DNA of 64,000 nt from PKWO01 sp036384915 (GTDB lineage Bacteria; Pseudomonadota; Gammaproteobacteria; Burkholderiales; Burkholderiaceae_D). The stretch is from NCBI GenBank assembly GCA_036384915.1, contig DASVLJ010000025.1:124001-188000 (forward strand), in the 5' to 3' direction. This document shows positions 18,338 through 27,451 of the stretch, in pieces (within the stretch, counting starts at the first letter, position 1; every line of letters begins with the position of its first letter). The translations under genes were made by a program, and so were the position numbers. The notes beneath the pieces were generated by a model. The model was not told where the DNA came from, made no database searches, and was given only the letters and a program-made list of their open reading frames with translations.

Positions 18338-19103
18338 CGGCTTACGCTTCGGATCGGTTTGTTCCGGCATCGAGGCGGCGTCCGTCGCCTGGGAATCACT
18401 TGGATGGCGTGCGGCCTGGCTGGCCGAAATCGAGCCTTTTCCATCCGCCGTCCTGGTGCAGCGGTACCCGAGCGTTCCCAATCTGGGCGATATGACGACA
18501 ATCGCCGCACGCGTGCTGGCCGGCGAAGTCGAAGCGCCCGACATACTGGTTGGCGGCACCCCGTGCCAGGCGTTCAGTGTGGCCGGCCTGCGCGCCGGTC
18601 TGGAAGACATGCGGGGGCAATTGACCCTGCGTTACATGGAGTTGGCCAATGCAATCGATACCATCCGCATCAACGCGGGAAAACCGCCCTGCATCGTCGT
18701 CTGGGAAAACGTGCCCGGCGTCCTGTCCGACAAGACCAATGCGTTCGGCTGCTTCCTGGCGGGATTGGCCGGTGAAGATGACGCGCTCCAGCCGGCAGGG
18801 AAGAAATGGACGCACGCGGGTGCTGTGTCTGGACCCCAAAGAACAATCGCATGGCGGACCCTCGACGCCCAATATTTCGGACTGGCCCAACGCCGCCGCC
18901 GTGTGTTCCTTGTCGCAAGTGCTGGAGACGGGTTCGATCCCACGGAAATATTATTTGAGTTCGAAGGCCTGCGCCGGGATACTGCGCCGCGCAGAGAGCC
19001 GGGGCAAGTCGTTGCCGGAACCCTTAGCAACCGCGCTACAGGCGGTAGTGGACTCGGAACAGATTTCGAACTTGGAGGCGGGCTGCAGCCCGTTGCCACA
19101 TAG
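18327..19103 (+). CDS. DNA (cytosine-5) methyltransferase, N-terminal part (frameshifted gene)
   Basis: 258 residues carrying the SAM site FGSVCSGIEAASVAWESLGW (motif I), the catalytic PCQ motif with C80 in GGTPCQAFSVAG, and WENVPGV (motif VI), followed by the QRRRRVFLVAS region (motif VIII). The TTG start has GGAGGG nine bases before it and overlaps the preceding stop. The frame ends at TAG 19101-19103, while the rest of a normal phage cytosine methyltransferase, including the target-recognition region and motifs IX-X, continues in another frame (19099-20025). Phage enzymes of this type protect DNA from host restriction. As it stands the product lacks the C-terminal SAM-binding motif and is probably inactive. 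Confidence 0.8.
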   Translation: MSIDGLRFGSVCSGIEAASVAWESLGWRAAWLAEIEPFPSAVLVQRYPSVPNLGDMTTIAARVLAGEVEAPDILVGGTPCQAFSVAGLRAGLEDMRGQLTLRYMELANAIDTIRINAGKPPCIVVWENVPGVLSDKTNAFGCFLAGLAGEDDALQPAGKKWTHAGAVSGPQRTIAWRTLDAQYFGLAQRRRRVFLVASAGDGFDPTEILFEFEGLRRDTAPRREPGQVVAGTLSNRATGGSGLGTDFELGGGLQPVAT

Positions 19104-20025
19104 CGACATCGTATGTCTGGCGCATGGGCAAGGCGGAGCGGAAGCCTCCGTCGATCGGTGCCCCACCTTGACCTGCAATCACGAGGCACCAATTGCCGCA
19201 TACCGCGCCGCGGGCGCGTGCGCGGGCGATGTTTACGCAGTCCAGGCCGGTGCGTTGCGGATCAATCCGACGAGCGGGCCTGATGGCGTCGGCGTGCAGG
19301 CGGACCTCTGCTACACGCTAGAGGCACGCGCCGAAGTGCAGGCGATTGCGTTTTCTTGCAAGGATCATGGTGCCGATGCTGCGGAGGAACTGGCCCCGAC
19401 TTTACGCGCGATGGCTCACCGCGACTCGCACGCGAACGCAGGCGGGCAGTTGGCCGTCTGCATTACCGGCGAGGTTGTCCACGCGCTTCGGGCGGAGGGG
19501 TTCGATGCCAGTGAAGACGGTACGGGTCGCGGAAACCCCATCGTCGCCTTTGCGCAAAACTCGCGCGACGAGGTGCGGCATATGCCTTATGTCGGCGCAC
19601 TTTCGGCGCAATCGGGGATGAAGCAAACCAGCTACCTCATGCAGGGGATGGCCGTGCGGCGCGTCACACCCACCGAATGCGAGCGGCTACAAGGTTTCCC
19701 GGATGGATGGACGCAAGTGCCCTACCGGGGCAAACCTGCCACCGATGGGCCGCGCTACAAATCGCTGGGCAATTCTATGGCCGTGCCGTGCATGCGCTGG
19801 CTTGGGCAACGTATCGATGCTTATTTGAAGCGGTCGGCGAGGTACGAAAAGGGTGTTCGAAATGGTCGCCCGGTCCGAAATGCTACCCGCCCAGTTTCGG
19901 ACAGCCACCGGAAGTCTGACCGAAACCGGTCGCTATCGGACACGGGCCGCTGTGCAGCAAAGTCGCCGGCGACGAAGCGCTCACCGCAGAAAACCAAAGA
20001 AAGAAAACCGCAAACCGATGACTGA
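19099..20025 (+). pseudogene. C-terminal part of the cytosine methyltransferase, displaced by one base
   Basis: This frame reads SDIVCLAHGQGG, CKDHGADAAEELAPTLRAM, NSRDEVRHMPYVGALSAQ, then the diagnostic motif IX RRVTPTECERLQGFPDGW and motif X KSLGNSMAVP. These belong directly after the upstream fragment: ignoring one base near 19,098 joins the two parts into a protein of about 565 residues. The cause could be a real mutation, a sequencing error or a +1 programmed shift. No long homopolymer is seen at the junction. The tail after motif X is rich in arginine and serine and overlaps the next gene. Confidence 0.75.
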
Positions 20026-21361
20026 AATCGCCATGCCGCGCGGGATCGTCATGCGCAAGGTGGCCGAACTGCTGCCCTACGCGCGCAACGCCCGCACCCA
20101 CTCGACCGAGCAGGTTGGCCAAATCGCCGCTTCCATGAAGGAATTCGGCTTCACCAACCCGGTTTTGACGGCCGACGACGGCATCCTGGCCGGCCACGGA
20201 CGCGTGCTGGCCGCCGGGGTGCTGAGCCTGGCCATCGTGCCGACGATCGATCTGTCGCACCTCACGCCGACGCAGCGCAAGGCCTATATCCTGGCCGACA
20301 ACAAGATCGCCCTGAACGCCGGTTGGGATCTGTCCATGCTGAAGATCGAGCTGGAGGAACTGCAGACCGAAGGCTTCGACCTCTCGCTAACCGGGTTCGG
20401 CGATGCGGAATTGGCCGACCTGTTCGAGCCGGAAGAGGAGAACAACGGCAAGGATCCCGACGACGTGCCCGAACTCGGCCCGGAACCGCATTCCAAGCCG
20501 GGCGACATCTGGATCTGCGGCCCGCACAAGGTCATGTGCGGCGACTCGCTGGCTGTCACCGATTGGGACAAGCTGATGGGAACGGAAAAGGCCGACGTCG
20601 TCTGGACTGACCCGCCTTATAACGTGGCCTACGAATCCAAATTGGCCGGGTCAATCAAGAACGACGACATGGGAGACAAGCAGTTCCACGACTTCCTGCT
20701 GGGTGCCTATTCCTGCATGCTGGCGGTGATGAAGCCCGGCGCGGCGATCTACGTGGCGCATGCCGACACCGAAGGCTTCAACTTCCGCGGCGCATTCAAG
20801 GCCGCAGGGTTCAAGTTGTCCGGTTGCCTGATTTGGCGCAAGAATTGCTTCGTGCTGGGCCGTTCCGACTACCAATGGATGCATGAGCCGATTCTGTATG
20901 GATGGAAGCCCGGCGGCGCGCACAAATGGTTCGGTGGGCGCAAGCAAACCACCATTTACGATCTCGGCGAGGATTCGCCATTCGAGCAGCAGGCGGACGG
21001 CCGCTGGACTATTCGCATAGGCGAGCAGGTCTTGGTCGTTTCTGGTGGCGCGACCGTCGAGCGGCAGGAATCGTCGGTGATTTTCCATGACAAGCCGCAA
21101 CGCTCGAAGGATCACCCGACGACGAAGCCTGTCGGGTTAATCACCAAGATGCTCAAGAATAGCGCCAGGCACAACGACATTGTCGTCGATGCCTTCGGTG
21201 GTTCCGGTTCGACCTTGATCGCTGCGGAAATGCTGGGCATGTGCGCCCGCCTGATGGAGCTTGATCCGAAATTCACCGACGTGCAATGCCGGCGCTATTT
21301 CGAATACACCGGCCGCCGCCCGGTGCATGCGGGGACAGGGGAATCTTTTCCCATTGCGTAA
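20018..21361 (+). CDS. ParB-domain / adenine- or N4-cytosine DNA methyltransferase
   Basis: 447 residues from ATG 20018. Residues 10-100 are a ParB/sulfiredoxin-like domain (LLPYARNARTHS, GILAGHGRVLAA, RKAYILADNKIALNAGW). The second half is a beta-class amino-methyltransferase: DPPY at 198-201 precedes the SAM motif DAFGGSGSTLIAAE, with DHPTTKP between. This ParB-MTase fusion is common in phages of Proteobacteria, where it modifies phage DNA. It follows the broken cytosine methyltransferase with an eight-base overlap. No restriction enzyme lies nearby, so it is an orphan methylase, most likely for anti-restriction. Confidence 0.9.
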   Translation: MTEIAMPRGIVMRKVAELLPYARNARTHSTEQVGQIAASMKEFGFTNPVLTADDGILAGHGRVLAAGVLSLAIVPTIDLSHLTPTQRKAYILADNKIALNAGWDLSMLKIELEELQTEGFDLSLTGFGDAELADLFEPEEENNGKDPDDVPELGPEPHSKPGDIWICGPHKVMCGDSLAVTDWDKLMGTEKADVVWTDPPYNVAYESKLAGSIKNDDMGDKQFHDFLLGAYSCMLAVMKPGAAIYVAHADTEGFNFRGAFKAAGFKLSGCLIWRKNCFVLGRSDYQWMHEPILYGWKPGGAHKWFGGRKQTTIYDLGEDSPFEQQADGRWTIRIGEQVLVVSGGATVERQESSVIFHDKPQRSKDHPTTKPVGLITKMLKNSARHNDIVVDAFGGSGSTLIAAEMLGMCARLMELDPKFTDVQCRRYFEYTGRRPVHAGTGESFPIA

Positions 21362-21404
21362 TAAAAAGGTCTTCGGAAGCCTTGGCGACATCAATTGACC
21401 GCGT

Positions 21405-22073
21405 TTAAGGCCTCTCGCCTTTGGCGTAGTCGGGGGTTTTCGTGCCAGTAGGGCCGGTTTCTTCCAAGCTGCGGTTAATCAGATTTTGGATACTTCGCAT
21501 CTCCGACAGTGATGCGTTCTCGGGACGCCAGTGAGCATCAAGGTGAAATTGCGGCGTATGCTGCGCCAGCCTGGTTAGAGCCTGCCGCAAATACAAGACA
21601 GGCTCTACCAGTCCCAATTCGGCAAGCCGATCCAGGCTTACATTGGCGAGAATGCTGTGAATCTCGTTGGCATCGCCGATTATGAGCCCATTAAATGTGG
21701 CGCGCTGAGCGTTGCTAATATCCAGAAGAATTAGTTGCTTTGCCAATTCGCCGGAGGTAATCGACTCTGCCAATCGCTGCGCTTGGAGTGCGGTCTGGCG
21801 AATCCCTTCTCTCAGATTGTTCTTGACTTCGTCCTGTCGCTGTAGCGCAAGATGAGATTGTTTTCTAACCTCTAAAATCTGCAAACCGACAAAAAATCCG
21901 CCAGCCAAAATTGCCAGGAACGTTTCGACATTTTGCGTCCATGAAGCCGTTTCTGCCGAACCGATGCCAAACTTATTCATCGTAGCACTAACACCGATTA
22001 CCAAAAAAAGCACGATTAAAAGGAACGCAAGTGCAAGTATGCCTTCGGCCAAACGGTCTTTGAAATTTTTCAT
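21405..22073 (-). CDS. Two-helix membrane protein of unknown function
   Basis: 222 residues with two hydrophobic helices (about 12-32 and 50-66), then a cytoplasmic helical region beginning with a coiled-coil-like stretch (EVRKQSHLALQRQDEVKNN). AAGGGA precedes the ATG. It is on the minus strand between plus-strand phage genes and is more AT-rich, which suits a separately acquired accessory gene such as a superinfection-exclusion or defence component. No family was recognised. Confidence 0.65.
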   Translation of the reverse strand: MKNFKDRLAEGILALAFLLIVLFLVIGVSATMNKFGIGSAETASWTQNVETFLAILAGGFFVGLQILEVRKQSHLALQRQDEVKNNLREGIRQTALQAQRLAESITSGELAKQLILLDISNAQRATFNGLIIGDANEIHSILANVSLDRLAELGLVEPVLYLRQALTRLAQHTPQFHLDAHWRPENASLSEMRSIQNLINRSLEETGPTGTKTPDYAKGERP

Positions 22074-22324
22074 GGATTCCCTTTGTTTCGTGTTCGTACG
22101 TGCCTGTCACACGTGGATTGATCAAGTTTTTCCAAGAATACTCGACAGAACTGACGTTCGCTACGGCAAAACGTGGCGCAAATAACCATACCTTTACTTG
22201 CATCGCGGTAGCCATCGTGTCGTCGAGAGGAGTTTTCGCAATTCCGTTAGCTGAAATGTGACTTGCCAATTTATTTTACCTACGCTGTAATCCGTACCCC
22301 GATTTCGGACACATGGAGGAGCGT

Positions 22325-22912
22325 ATGTCGAGGGTCTTTGCCTATTGCCGGGTTTCTACCTCGGATCAGTCGACAGAGAATCAAATCCAGGAGATTGCTA
22401 CCGCAGGTTTCGCGGTAGCCAAGCAGCGTGTCATTGCGGAGACTGTCTCCGGCTCGGTTGCGGCAAGCGAGCGGAAGGGTTTTTCCCGTTTGCTCGATAA
22501 GCTGGAAGGGGGAGACATCCTGATCGTTACCAAACTGGACCGCCTCGGCCGCAATGCCATGGATGTGCGCGCGACGGTCGAGCGGCTGACGGGATTGGAC
22601 GTGAAAGTGCACTGCTTGCAGCTTGGCGGCGTCGATCTCACCAGCCCAGCCGGCAAGATGACGATGCAAGTGATCTCGGCGGTGGCGGAATTCGAGCGCG
22701 ATCTGTTGATCGAACGCACGTATGCAGGCATAACGCGGGCAAGAGCGCAAGGCAAGAAGTTTGGTCGCCCGCCAGCACTGGACGCTGTTCAGACCGCTGC
22801 CGTGGCGCAGAAGATCGCAGACGGCGTGCCAATTGCGCAGATAGCGCGTGATGCGAACACGAGCCGGCAAACGATTATGCGGATAAGGTCAAGCAGGGAA
22901 AAAAGTGCTTGA
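22325..22912 (+). CDS. Serine recombinase (resolvase/invertase family)
   Basis: 195 residues from ATG 22325, set by GGAGG six bases upstream. The catalytic domain starts [19 protein letters not shown], with the active serine in RVST, followed by [17 protein letters not shown] and the long helix ([16 protein letters not shown]) typical of Pin/Hin/resolvase enzymes. A C-terminal helix-turn-helix ([20 protein letters not shown]) binds the site. The size is that of small resolvases and DNA invertases, not of large phage integrases, so it is more likely to invert or resolve DNA than to integrate the prophage. No invertible segment was seen next to it. Confidence 0.92.
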   Translation: MSRVFAYCRVSTSDQSTENQIQEIATAGFAVAKQRVIAETVSGSVAASERKGFSRLLDKLEGGDILIVTKLDRLGRNAMDVRATVERLTGLDVKVHCLQLGGVDLTSPAGKMTMQVISAVAEFERDLLIERTYAGITRARAQGKKFGRPPALDAVQTAAVAQKIADGVPIAQIARDANTSRQTIMRIRSSREKSA

Positions 22913-22965
22913 ACGTTCAAAAAGGAATTTGACCAAGCTCTCTTGAAATGCAGGGCTCCTGAAAA

Positions 22966-23505
22966 TCAGGTGAAATCAAAAAAATCGGCAAGCAATAGCC
23001 CATTCTTATTTCTTTGACGGCCGTCAATGCACATGACTTCCACGTTAGGTATCGCAAGTAACTCTTGCGTGAGGTCTCGCCCTGGAAGAAACGTTCCGAT
23101 TTGTTGTCCGTGTCTATTTGGCGAAAGAAATGCCACCCTGGTACGCTCCGGCGAGAATTTGCCGATGAAAAGTTTCACTGAGTCCACGACGTCCGGCATT
23201 TTGTTCCTGGCATCAGGCTGGAATGGACAGGCGAAGCACCAACGACCGTCTGGCATGTTTCCTCGGGCTTTTTCCATAAACTCTTCCGGAGATTCGCCAT
23301 ATTCGTGTGGAGACGTCAATCGCAGATGAAGTCGTCGCTCGTTGCTGATGTAATAGTCAGCGGCAATTCGATGGTGGGACGAAGAAGGGGGCGGCACCCC
23401 GTTGAGGCCCAGTCTTCTGTCAAGAAACATCGAACGCAGAGTGGTGCTTTTTCCTGAATCGGGGGGCGCAACGACAAAAAGTGCGCGTTCGAGATAAAAC
23501 GTCAT
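22966..23505 (-). CDS. Small P-loop NTPase-like protein
   Basis: 179 residues. AGGAGAAACA directly before ATG 23505 fixes the start, although the frame is open further upstream. A Walker A-like loop is near the N-terminus (VVAPPDSGKSTTLRSMF), with no clear Walker B. The rest (LRLTSPHEYGESPEEFM, FLSPNRHGQQIG) was not recognised. It may be a nucleotide kinase-like or GTPase-like accessory protein. It is on the minus strand and diverges from the WGR-kinase-ART gene, with a GTCGTGAC motif between them. An antiphage or superinfection role is possible but unsupported by any known family. Confidence 0.65.
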   Translation of the reverse strand: MTFYLERALFVVAPPDSGKSTTLRSMFLDRRLGLNGVPPPSSSHHRIAADYYISNERRLHLRLTSPHEYGESPEEFMEKARGNMPDGRWCFACPFQPDARNKMPDVVDSVKLFIGKFSPERTRVAFLSPNRHGQQIGTFLPGRDLTQELLAIPNVEVMCIDGRQRNKNGLLLADFFDFT

Positions 23506-23683
23506 TGTTTCTCCTAAAATTTTTCCGCGTTTCGCAATGCTTGCCAAGTCAAGATTCTTGGAAAAACATAAGAAAATATGTTGCGTGAATTCTTTTATGT
23601 TGTTGACTTGCGACGATTGATCGTCGCATGCATTCGTCATGTGTTCAACCTGATAGAAATGACAGGTTAAGGAATACCGGGCA

Positions 23684-23691
23684 GTCGTGAC
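23684..23691 (+). promoter_or_regulatory. GTCGTGAC core copy upstream of the WGR-kinase-ART gene
   Basis: The exact octamer followed by GTCA, 30 bases before ATG 23722. Here the spacing to the start codon is longer than in the five full elements and a GGGGA ribosome site is present, so this is a core-only copy. Confidence 0.4.
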
Positions 23692-23721
23692 GTCATTCTT
23701 GTCCTCGTTCATGGGGAATAG

Positions 23722-26700
23722 ATGCGTGACTTATCGATGCTCTCTGGCCGGCGCCAGTCGGTCGTCTTTCTGAAAGCGACGGTAAAAAAGCAGGTCTTCG
23801 TACCCACCTATACCCGCCACGACGGCGTCACCGTTCCCGGTCACTATGCTCTGGTGCACGTGTCCGACGCCCACGACGAACACAAAATCCTCGCCGGGCA
23901 AGGCTCGTATTCGCAAAAGGCAGCCCACGCGCAACTGAGCAAGCACGATTGGTTCAACGCGCTGCCGCACGACCACAAGGTGCCGGTGCTGCTCAAGCAC
24001 GCCACCGAGATCCAGGACAAGGAATCGGCCGCTGCGGCGCTGTCGGTCTTCAAGAAAAAAATCCTCGCGGCCAAGGCTCCGAGCAATGGCGAGTGGAAAG
24101 CCTTCGACCAGGCGCCGGAGGACAAAAAAGCTGCGATTCACCAGCAGGCGGAGTCCGCCGGCATGCTGCCGCACCTGTCGGCCAGCTATCAAAAATGGAA
24201 AGCCGCAGCTCCGGCAGCCCCAGACCCGCAGGCGGAAGCGAAAGCGGCCCTATTGGGCAAGATCGAAGCGGCCAAGCTTCCCGAATCCAATGTCAACCAC
24301 AAGCCCGTCAACGCCAAGCTGGCGGCGATCCATGCCGCTCTCTCCACCGGCAATGCCCAGGCACTGCTGCATCTGGGCTACGGCTCGAACACCTATGGCG
24401 TCAAGGCGGTCAAGCTCGCCAACGAGGCTTTGGCCCTGCTGGGATCGCCGCACCAGGTTGCCCCGGCCCAGAAGCCGGGCCAGCACCAGTCGCTCGGAGG
24501 CGCGAACGCCGCGCCTGCCAAGCTGACCGGCGCCAAGCCGGCAAAAACCGAAGCACCAGCGTCCCATGCACCAAGCACTGCGCCTGCCGAGCCCGGGCCG
24601 CACGATGGCGATACCAAAGCAGGCGCAGGCGGCGGCCTGCTCGTGTTCCGCGACGGGCATTGGCATAAGGCTCCGTCCTCGCACCCCGTGGCAGCCGACG
24701 GCGCCAAACCGGAAGCGCAGGCTGCGGTCGCGGTGACCATGCACAAGTTCACCAACACCCAGCCGGGGCATAGCAAGTTTTGGCACACCTATGTGCATGG
24801 CGCGCATTTGGTCACGGTCTACGGCAAGATCGGCACCAAGGGCGCCACCAGCATCAAGCATTTCGGCAATCCGGCGCTCGCGCAGACGGCGCAAAACACG
24901 CTGATTCAGGCCAAATTGGGCAAGGGCTACCAGAAACAGGGTGTCGACCACCTGTCGGTGAAACCACCCATCTTGGCCCAGGCCCCTGCCGCCAAACTGA
25001 TCGCCGCCGCGTCGGCCGACAGCGCGCCGGAGCCGAAAGCCGGTGTGCCGCCATCGCCGTCGCAGACGCTCAAGGAAGGCAAGATCACCGTCATGCAGGC
25101 CGATGGCTGGTTGCAGACCGGCCCGCAGAAAGGTTCCAACCCCGGCGGCAAGTTCAAGGACAAGAAGGGCGTCGAGTGGTACTGCAAATTCCCAAGCGAC
25201 CCGGAATCTGTCAAAAACGAACTGCTGGCCGCCAAGTTCTACACCATGCTCGGCGCCAAGGTGCCGGCGCTCGCGTTGGTACAAAAGGACGGCAAGCTCG
25301 GTATCGCCTCGAAGTGGGTAGACGGTCTCAAAAAGGGCACGGCCGAGCAGTTGGCAAAGGCGCACGGCACATTGGACGCCTTCGTATTCGACGCCTGGCT
25401 GGCGAACTGGGACGTAATCGGCCAGGGCAACGACAACCTTCTGCTCGATGGCAAAGGCGCGGTACGCGTCGATGTGGGCGGCTCCTTGCTCTACCGCGCC
25501 ATGGGCAAGCGCAAGGACGACGAATTTGGCGACACGGTGCCTGAACTTGCGACCCTGCTCGATCCGGCCAAGAACGGCAAATCGGCAGCCGTCTTTTCCG
25601 GCATCTCCCAGGAGACGCTGCGCCAGGGCGCGCTGACCCTGGCGAAGATGCGCAACGGCCAGATCCAGAAAATGGTCGACCTGTTCGGCCCGGGCGACGC
25701 GGCAACCAAGGAAGCGCTGGCAAAGAAGTTGGTGGCGCGCCGCCTCTTCATCTTGAATGCTCTGGGCGTTGCCGATCCGTGGAACAAGCCGGCGCCGGAC
25801 ATCAGCAAGCTGCCGGTCAACCCGGCCGACCTGCCGGCACCGATCGACTTCGCCAACTACAAGGGAAGCGGCAAGGGCCTGTCGTCCAAGGCCCACATCA
25901 ACAAGCAGAACACCGTCGATGACGCAGCCTTGATCGATTTCGCCAAGAAGGGCAACCTCGCAGCCCTCAAGGATTACCAGTACGAGGCCTTCGACAAGGA
26001 ATCCGGCAAGAGTCTGGGCAACAAACCCATCACGGACCATCCCAACAAGGACATCAAGGAGCATTGGGCCTACCTGGTCGAATTGCTCGATTCGATTGCC
26101 CACCCATCCGTTATCGGTCTGGACATGCCGCCGCTGGGAAGCGGCTCGATCGAGGAAATCGCCGAGGCCGCCGGCTTCGTCCCGTTCGGCCAGCGCGTCG
26201 CCACCATCCCGGCCGAAAAACGCCTTGGCTTCTGGATGAAGGTGGCGCATGCCGGCGACGACTTCATGGACATCGTCCCGAAAAAGACGCACTGGGTATC
26301 GGACAAGATCAAGCATGCCTCTAAAGCGGCCTGGCACAAGGTCGGCAGCGTGACCAAGGCCTTCATCGCCGAAGTGCAGAAATCGGGCTGGATCAACCAC
26401 GTGTTTTCCGAGGGGAAGAGCAAGATATCGGCCCAGGGCCACGGCGGCAGCTACGACGGCGGGCCGGGCGGCCTAGCTGCGGCAGCTTACAAAGATGCGG
26501 TCGAGCTGGAAGAGGGCACGCGGCTGACGCGCTGGATGCAGATGCCTGCCGCCATGATGGAGCAGCTCTTGAAAGAAAAGCCCGGACTGATTTTCCAGAA
26601 CACCGACTCCATGTGCACGTCGATGTCGCCGGACTGGGGCAAGAGCGCGCATTTCGGCAGCGGCGCCGTGTTGAACATCATCTACGGCAAGGGTGCGAAG

Positions 26701-26943
26701 GCCTTGCACTCGTTCGCCACCGGCAACTATAGCGGCGAGCAGGAAATCACCACGTTGATGGGACAGCGCTTCATGCTGCTCAAAGCGTCAAAGGGAAATG
26801 CTGCCAACGCCGGCGGCATCACGCTCGATTTGCTGATGCTGCCGCCGCATCAGGGCTTCGTTGCCGACATCGAGAACCACGCTAAAATGGGCAAATCGTT
26901 CATGGTATTTCTGATGAACGTCTTCAAGGGAGGATGGAAGTGA
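23722..26943 (+). CDS. Phage multidomain effector: WGR domain, kinase-like domain and C-terminal ADP-ribosyltransferase
   Basis: 1,073 residues, no signal or membrane segment. Residues 1-90 are an unrecognised conserved head (QVFVPTYTRHDGVTVPGHYA). A low-complexity alanine/proline linker follows. Residues about 339-411 form a WGR domain (SKFWHTYVHGAHLVTVYGKI, then KLGKGYQ), a nucleic-acid-binding module of PARP enzymes. Residues about 455-690 are a HipA/PI-kinase-like fold: ATP-site K489 in WYCKFP, catalytic loop NWDVIGQGNDN with D564 and N572, metal site D584 in RVDVGGSLLYR. Residues about 910-1050 are an arginine-type ADP-ribosyltransferase with R937 (LTRW), CTSMS at 965-969 and E1006-Q-E1008 as the ExE motif. 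All three catalytic sets look intact. A Nudix gene follows. Domain calls are by eye. Confidence 0.75.
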   Translation: MRDLSMLSGRRQSVVFLKATVKKQVFVPTYTRHDGVTVPGHYALVHVSDAHDEHKILAGQGSYSQKAAHAQLSKHDWFNALPHDHKVPVLLKHATEIQDKESAAAALSVFKKKILAAKAPSNGEWKAFDQAPEDKKAAIHQQAESAGMLPHLSASYQKWKAAAPAAPDPQAEAKAALLGKIEAAKLPESNVNHKPVNAKLAAIHAALSTGNAQALLHLGYGSNTYGVKAVKLANEALALLGSPHQVAPAQKPGQHQSLGGANAAPAKLTGAKPAKTEAPASHAPSTAPAEPGPHDGDTKAGAGGGLLVFRDGHWHKAPSSHPVAADGAKPEAQAAVAVTMHKFTNTQPGHSKFWHTYVHGAHLVTVYGKIGTKGATSIKHFGNPALAQTAQNTLIQAKLGKGYQKQGVDHLSVKPPILAQAPAAKLIAAASADSAPEPKAGVPPSPSQTLKEGKITVMQADGWLQTGPQKGSNPGGKFKDKKGVEWYCKFPSDPESVKNELLAAKFYTMLGAKVPALALVQKDGKLGIASKWVDGLKKGTAEQLAKAHGTLDAFVFDAWLANWDVIGQGNDNLLLDGKGAVRVDVGGSLLYRAMGKRKDDEFGDTVPELATLLDPAKNGKSAAVFSGISQETLRQGALTLAKMRNGQIQKMVDLFGPGDAATKEALAKKLVARRLFILNALGVADPWNKPAPDISKLPVNPADLPAPIDFANYKGSGKGLSSKAHINKQNTVDDAALIDFAKKGNLAALKDYQYEAFDKESGKSLGNKPITDHPNKDIKEHWAYLVELLDSIAHPSVIGLDMPPLGSGSIEEIAEAAGFVPFGQRVATIPAEKRLGFWMKVAHAGDDFMDIVPKKTHWVSDKIKHASKAAWHKVGSVTKAFIAEVQKSGWINHVFSEGKSKISAQGHGGSYDGGPGGLAAAAYKDAVELEEGTRLTRWMQMPAAMMEQLLKEKPGLIFQNTDSMCTSMSPDWGKSAHFGSGAVLNIIYGKGAKALHSFATGNYSGEQEITTLMGQRFMLLKASKGNAANAGGITLDLLMLPPHQGFVADIENHAKMGKSFMVFLMNVFKGGWK

Positions 26944-27440
26944 ACAGGATCAGCGAAGCCGAAGACGGCAAACGGTACCGGCAAGCGATGTTCGCCGACG
27001 CCCTCGGCCACAAGCGCTATCTCGGCAACCCCTCGGTCGTCGGGGCCTTGGTCGGCGACTACTGCCTTGCCGTGCGCGACATGCTGGTTGAGCGCTCCAC
27101 GGGCGAATTGGCGTCCGACGAATTCGTCGCGCGCGTCAACGAAATGGGGCGCGAGTTGTCCGCCATCTTTTTGGGACGCGATCCCGATTACAAGCCGATC
27201 ATCGGCTGGAACGCCATTTCCCTCGCCGCACATCTGCAAGTGGCGCTCGGCTCGTACTGGGCCGAATACCGCGACTCGCATGCCAATGATCCGGTGAAGG
27301 TACTGTTTGCCTGGCTGTGCTGGGCCGTGTACGACGCCATGGATCGCGCCAACGGCGACGATGATCTGGAAGCCGTCATTCTGTCCGAACACACCGGCGC
27401 GGCAATTCGCCTGCTGCTGGGGGCGGATTGCCGGGCATAG
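26940..27440 (+). CDS. Unknown helical protein coupled to the WGR-kinase-ART gene
   Basis: 166 residues from GTG 26940, which overlaps the stop of the effector gene and has GGGAGGA six bases upstream; ATG 26934 is in frame. It is rich in helices, with tryptophans and acidic residues (WLCWAVYDAMDRANGDDD), and has no membrane segment. No family was recognised. The stop-start overlap implies translation in fixed ratio with the multidomain effector, as expected for a partner, chaperone or inhibitor. The immediate neighbour on the other side is the Nudix hydrolase. Confidence 0.7.
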   Translation: MNRISEAEDGKRYRQAMFADALGHKRYLGNPSVVGALVGDYCLAVRDMLVERSTGELASDEFVARVNEMGRELSAIFLGRDPDYKPIIGWNAISLAAHLQVALGSYWAEYRDSHANDPVKVLFAWLCWAVYDAMDRANGDDDLEAVILSEHTGAAIRLLLGADCRA

Positions 27441-27451
27441 TGGCGTAAGCG

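Noticed and set aside
22325..22912. Serine recombinase as the prophage integrase
   Set aside because: Its size and domain order are those of small resolvases/invertases, and it is not next to a visible attachment site.
24250..26442. 730-residue minus-strand open frame opposite the WGR-kinase-ART gene
   Set aside because: The plus-strand product has recognisable catalytic motifs and strong codon bias; the minus frame is an antisense shadow in high-GC DNA.
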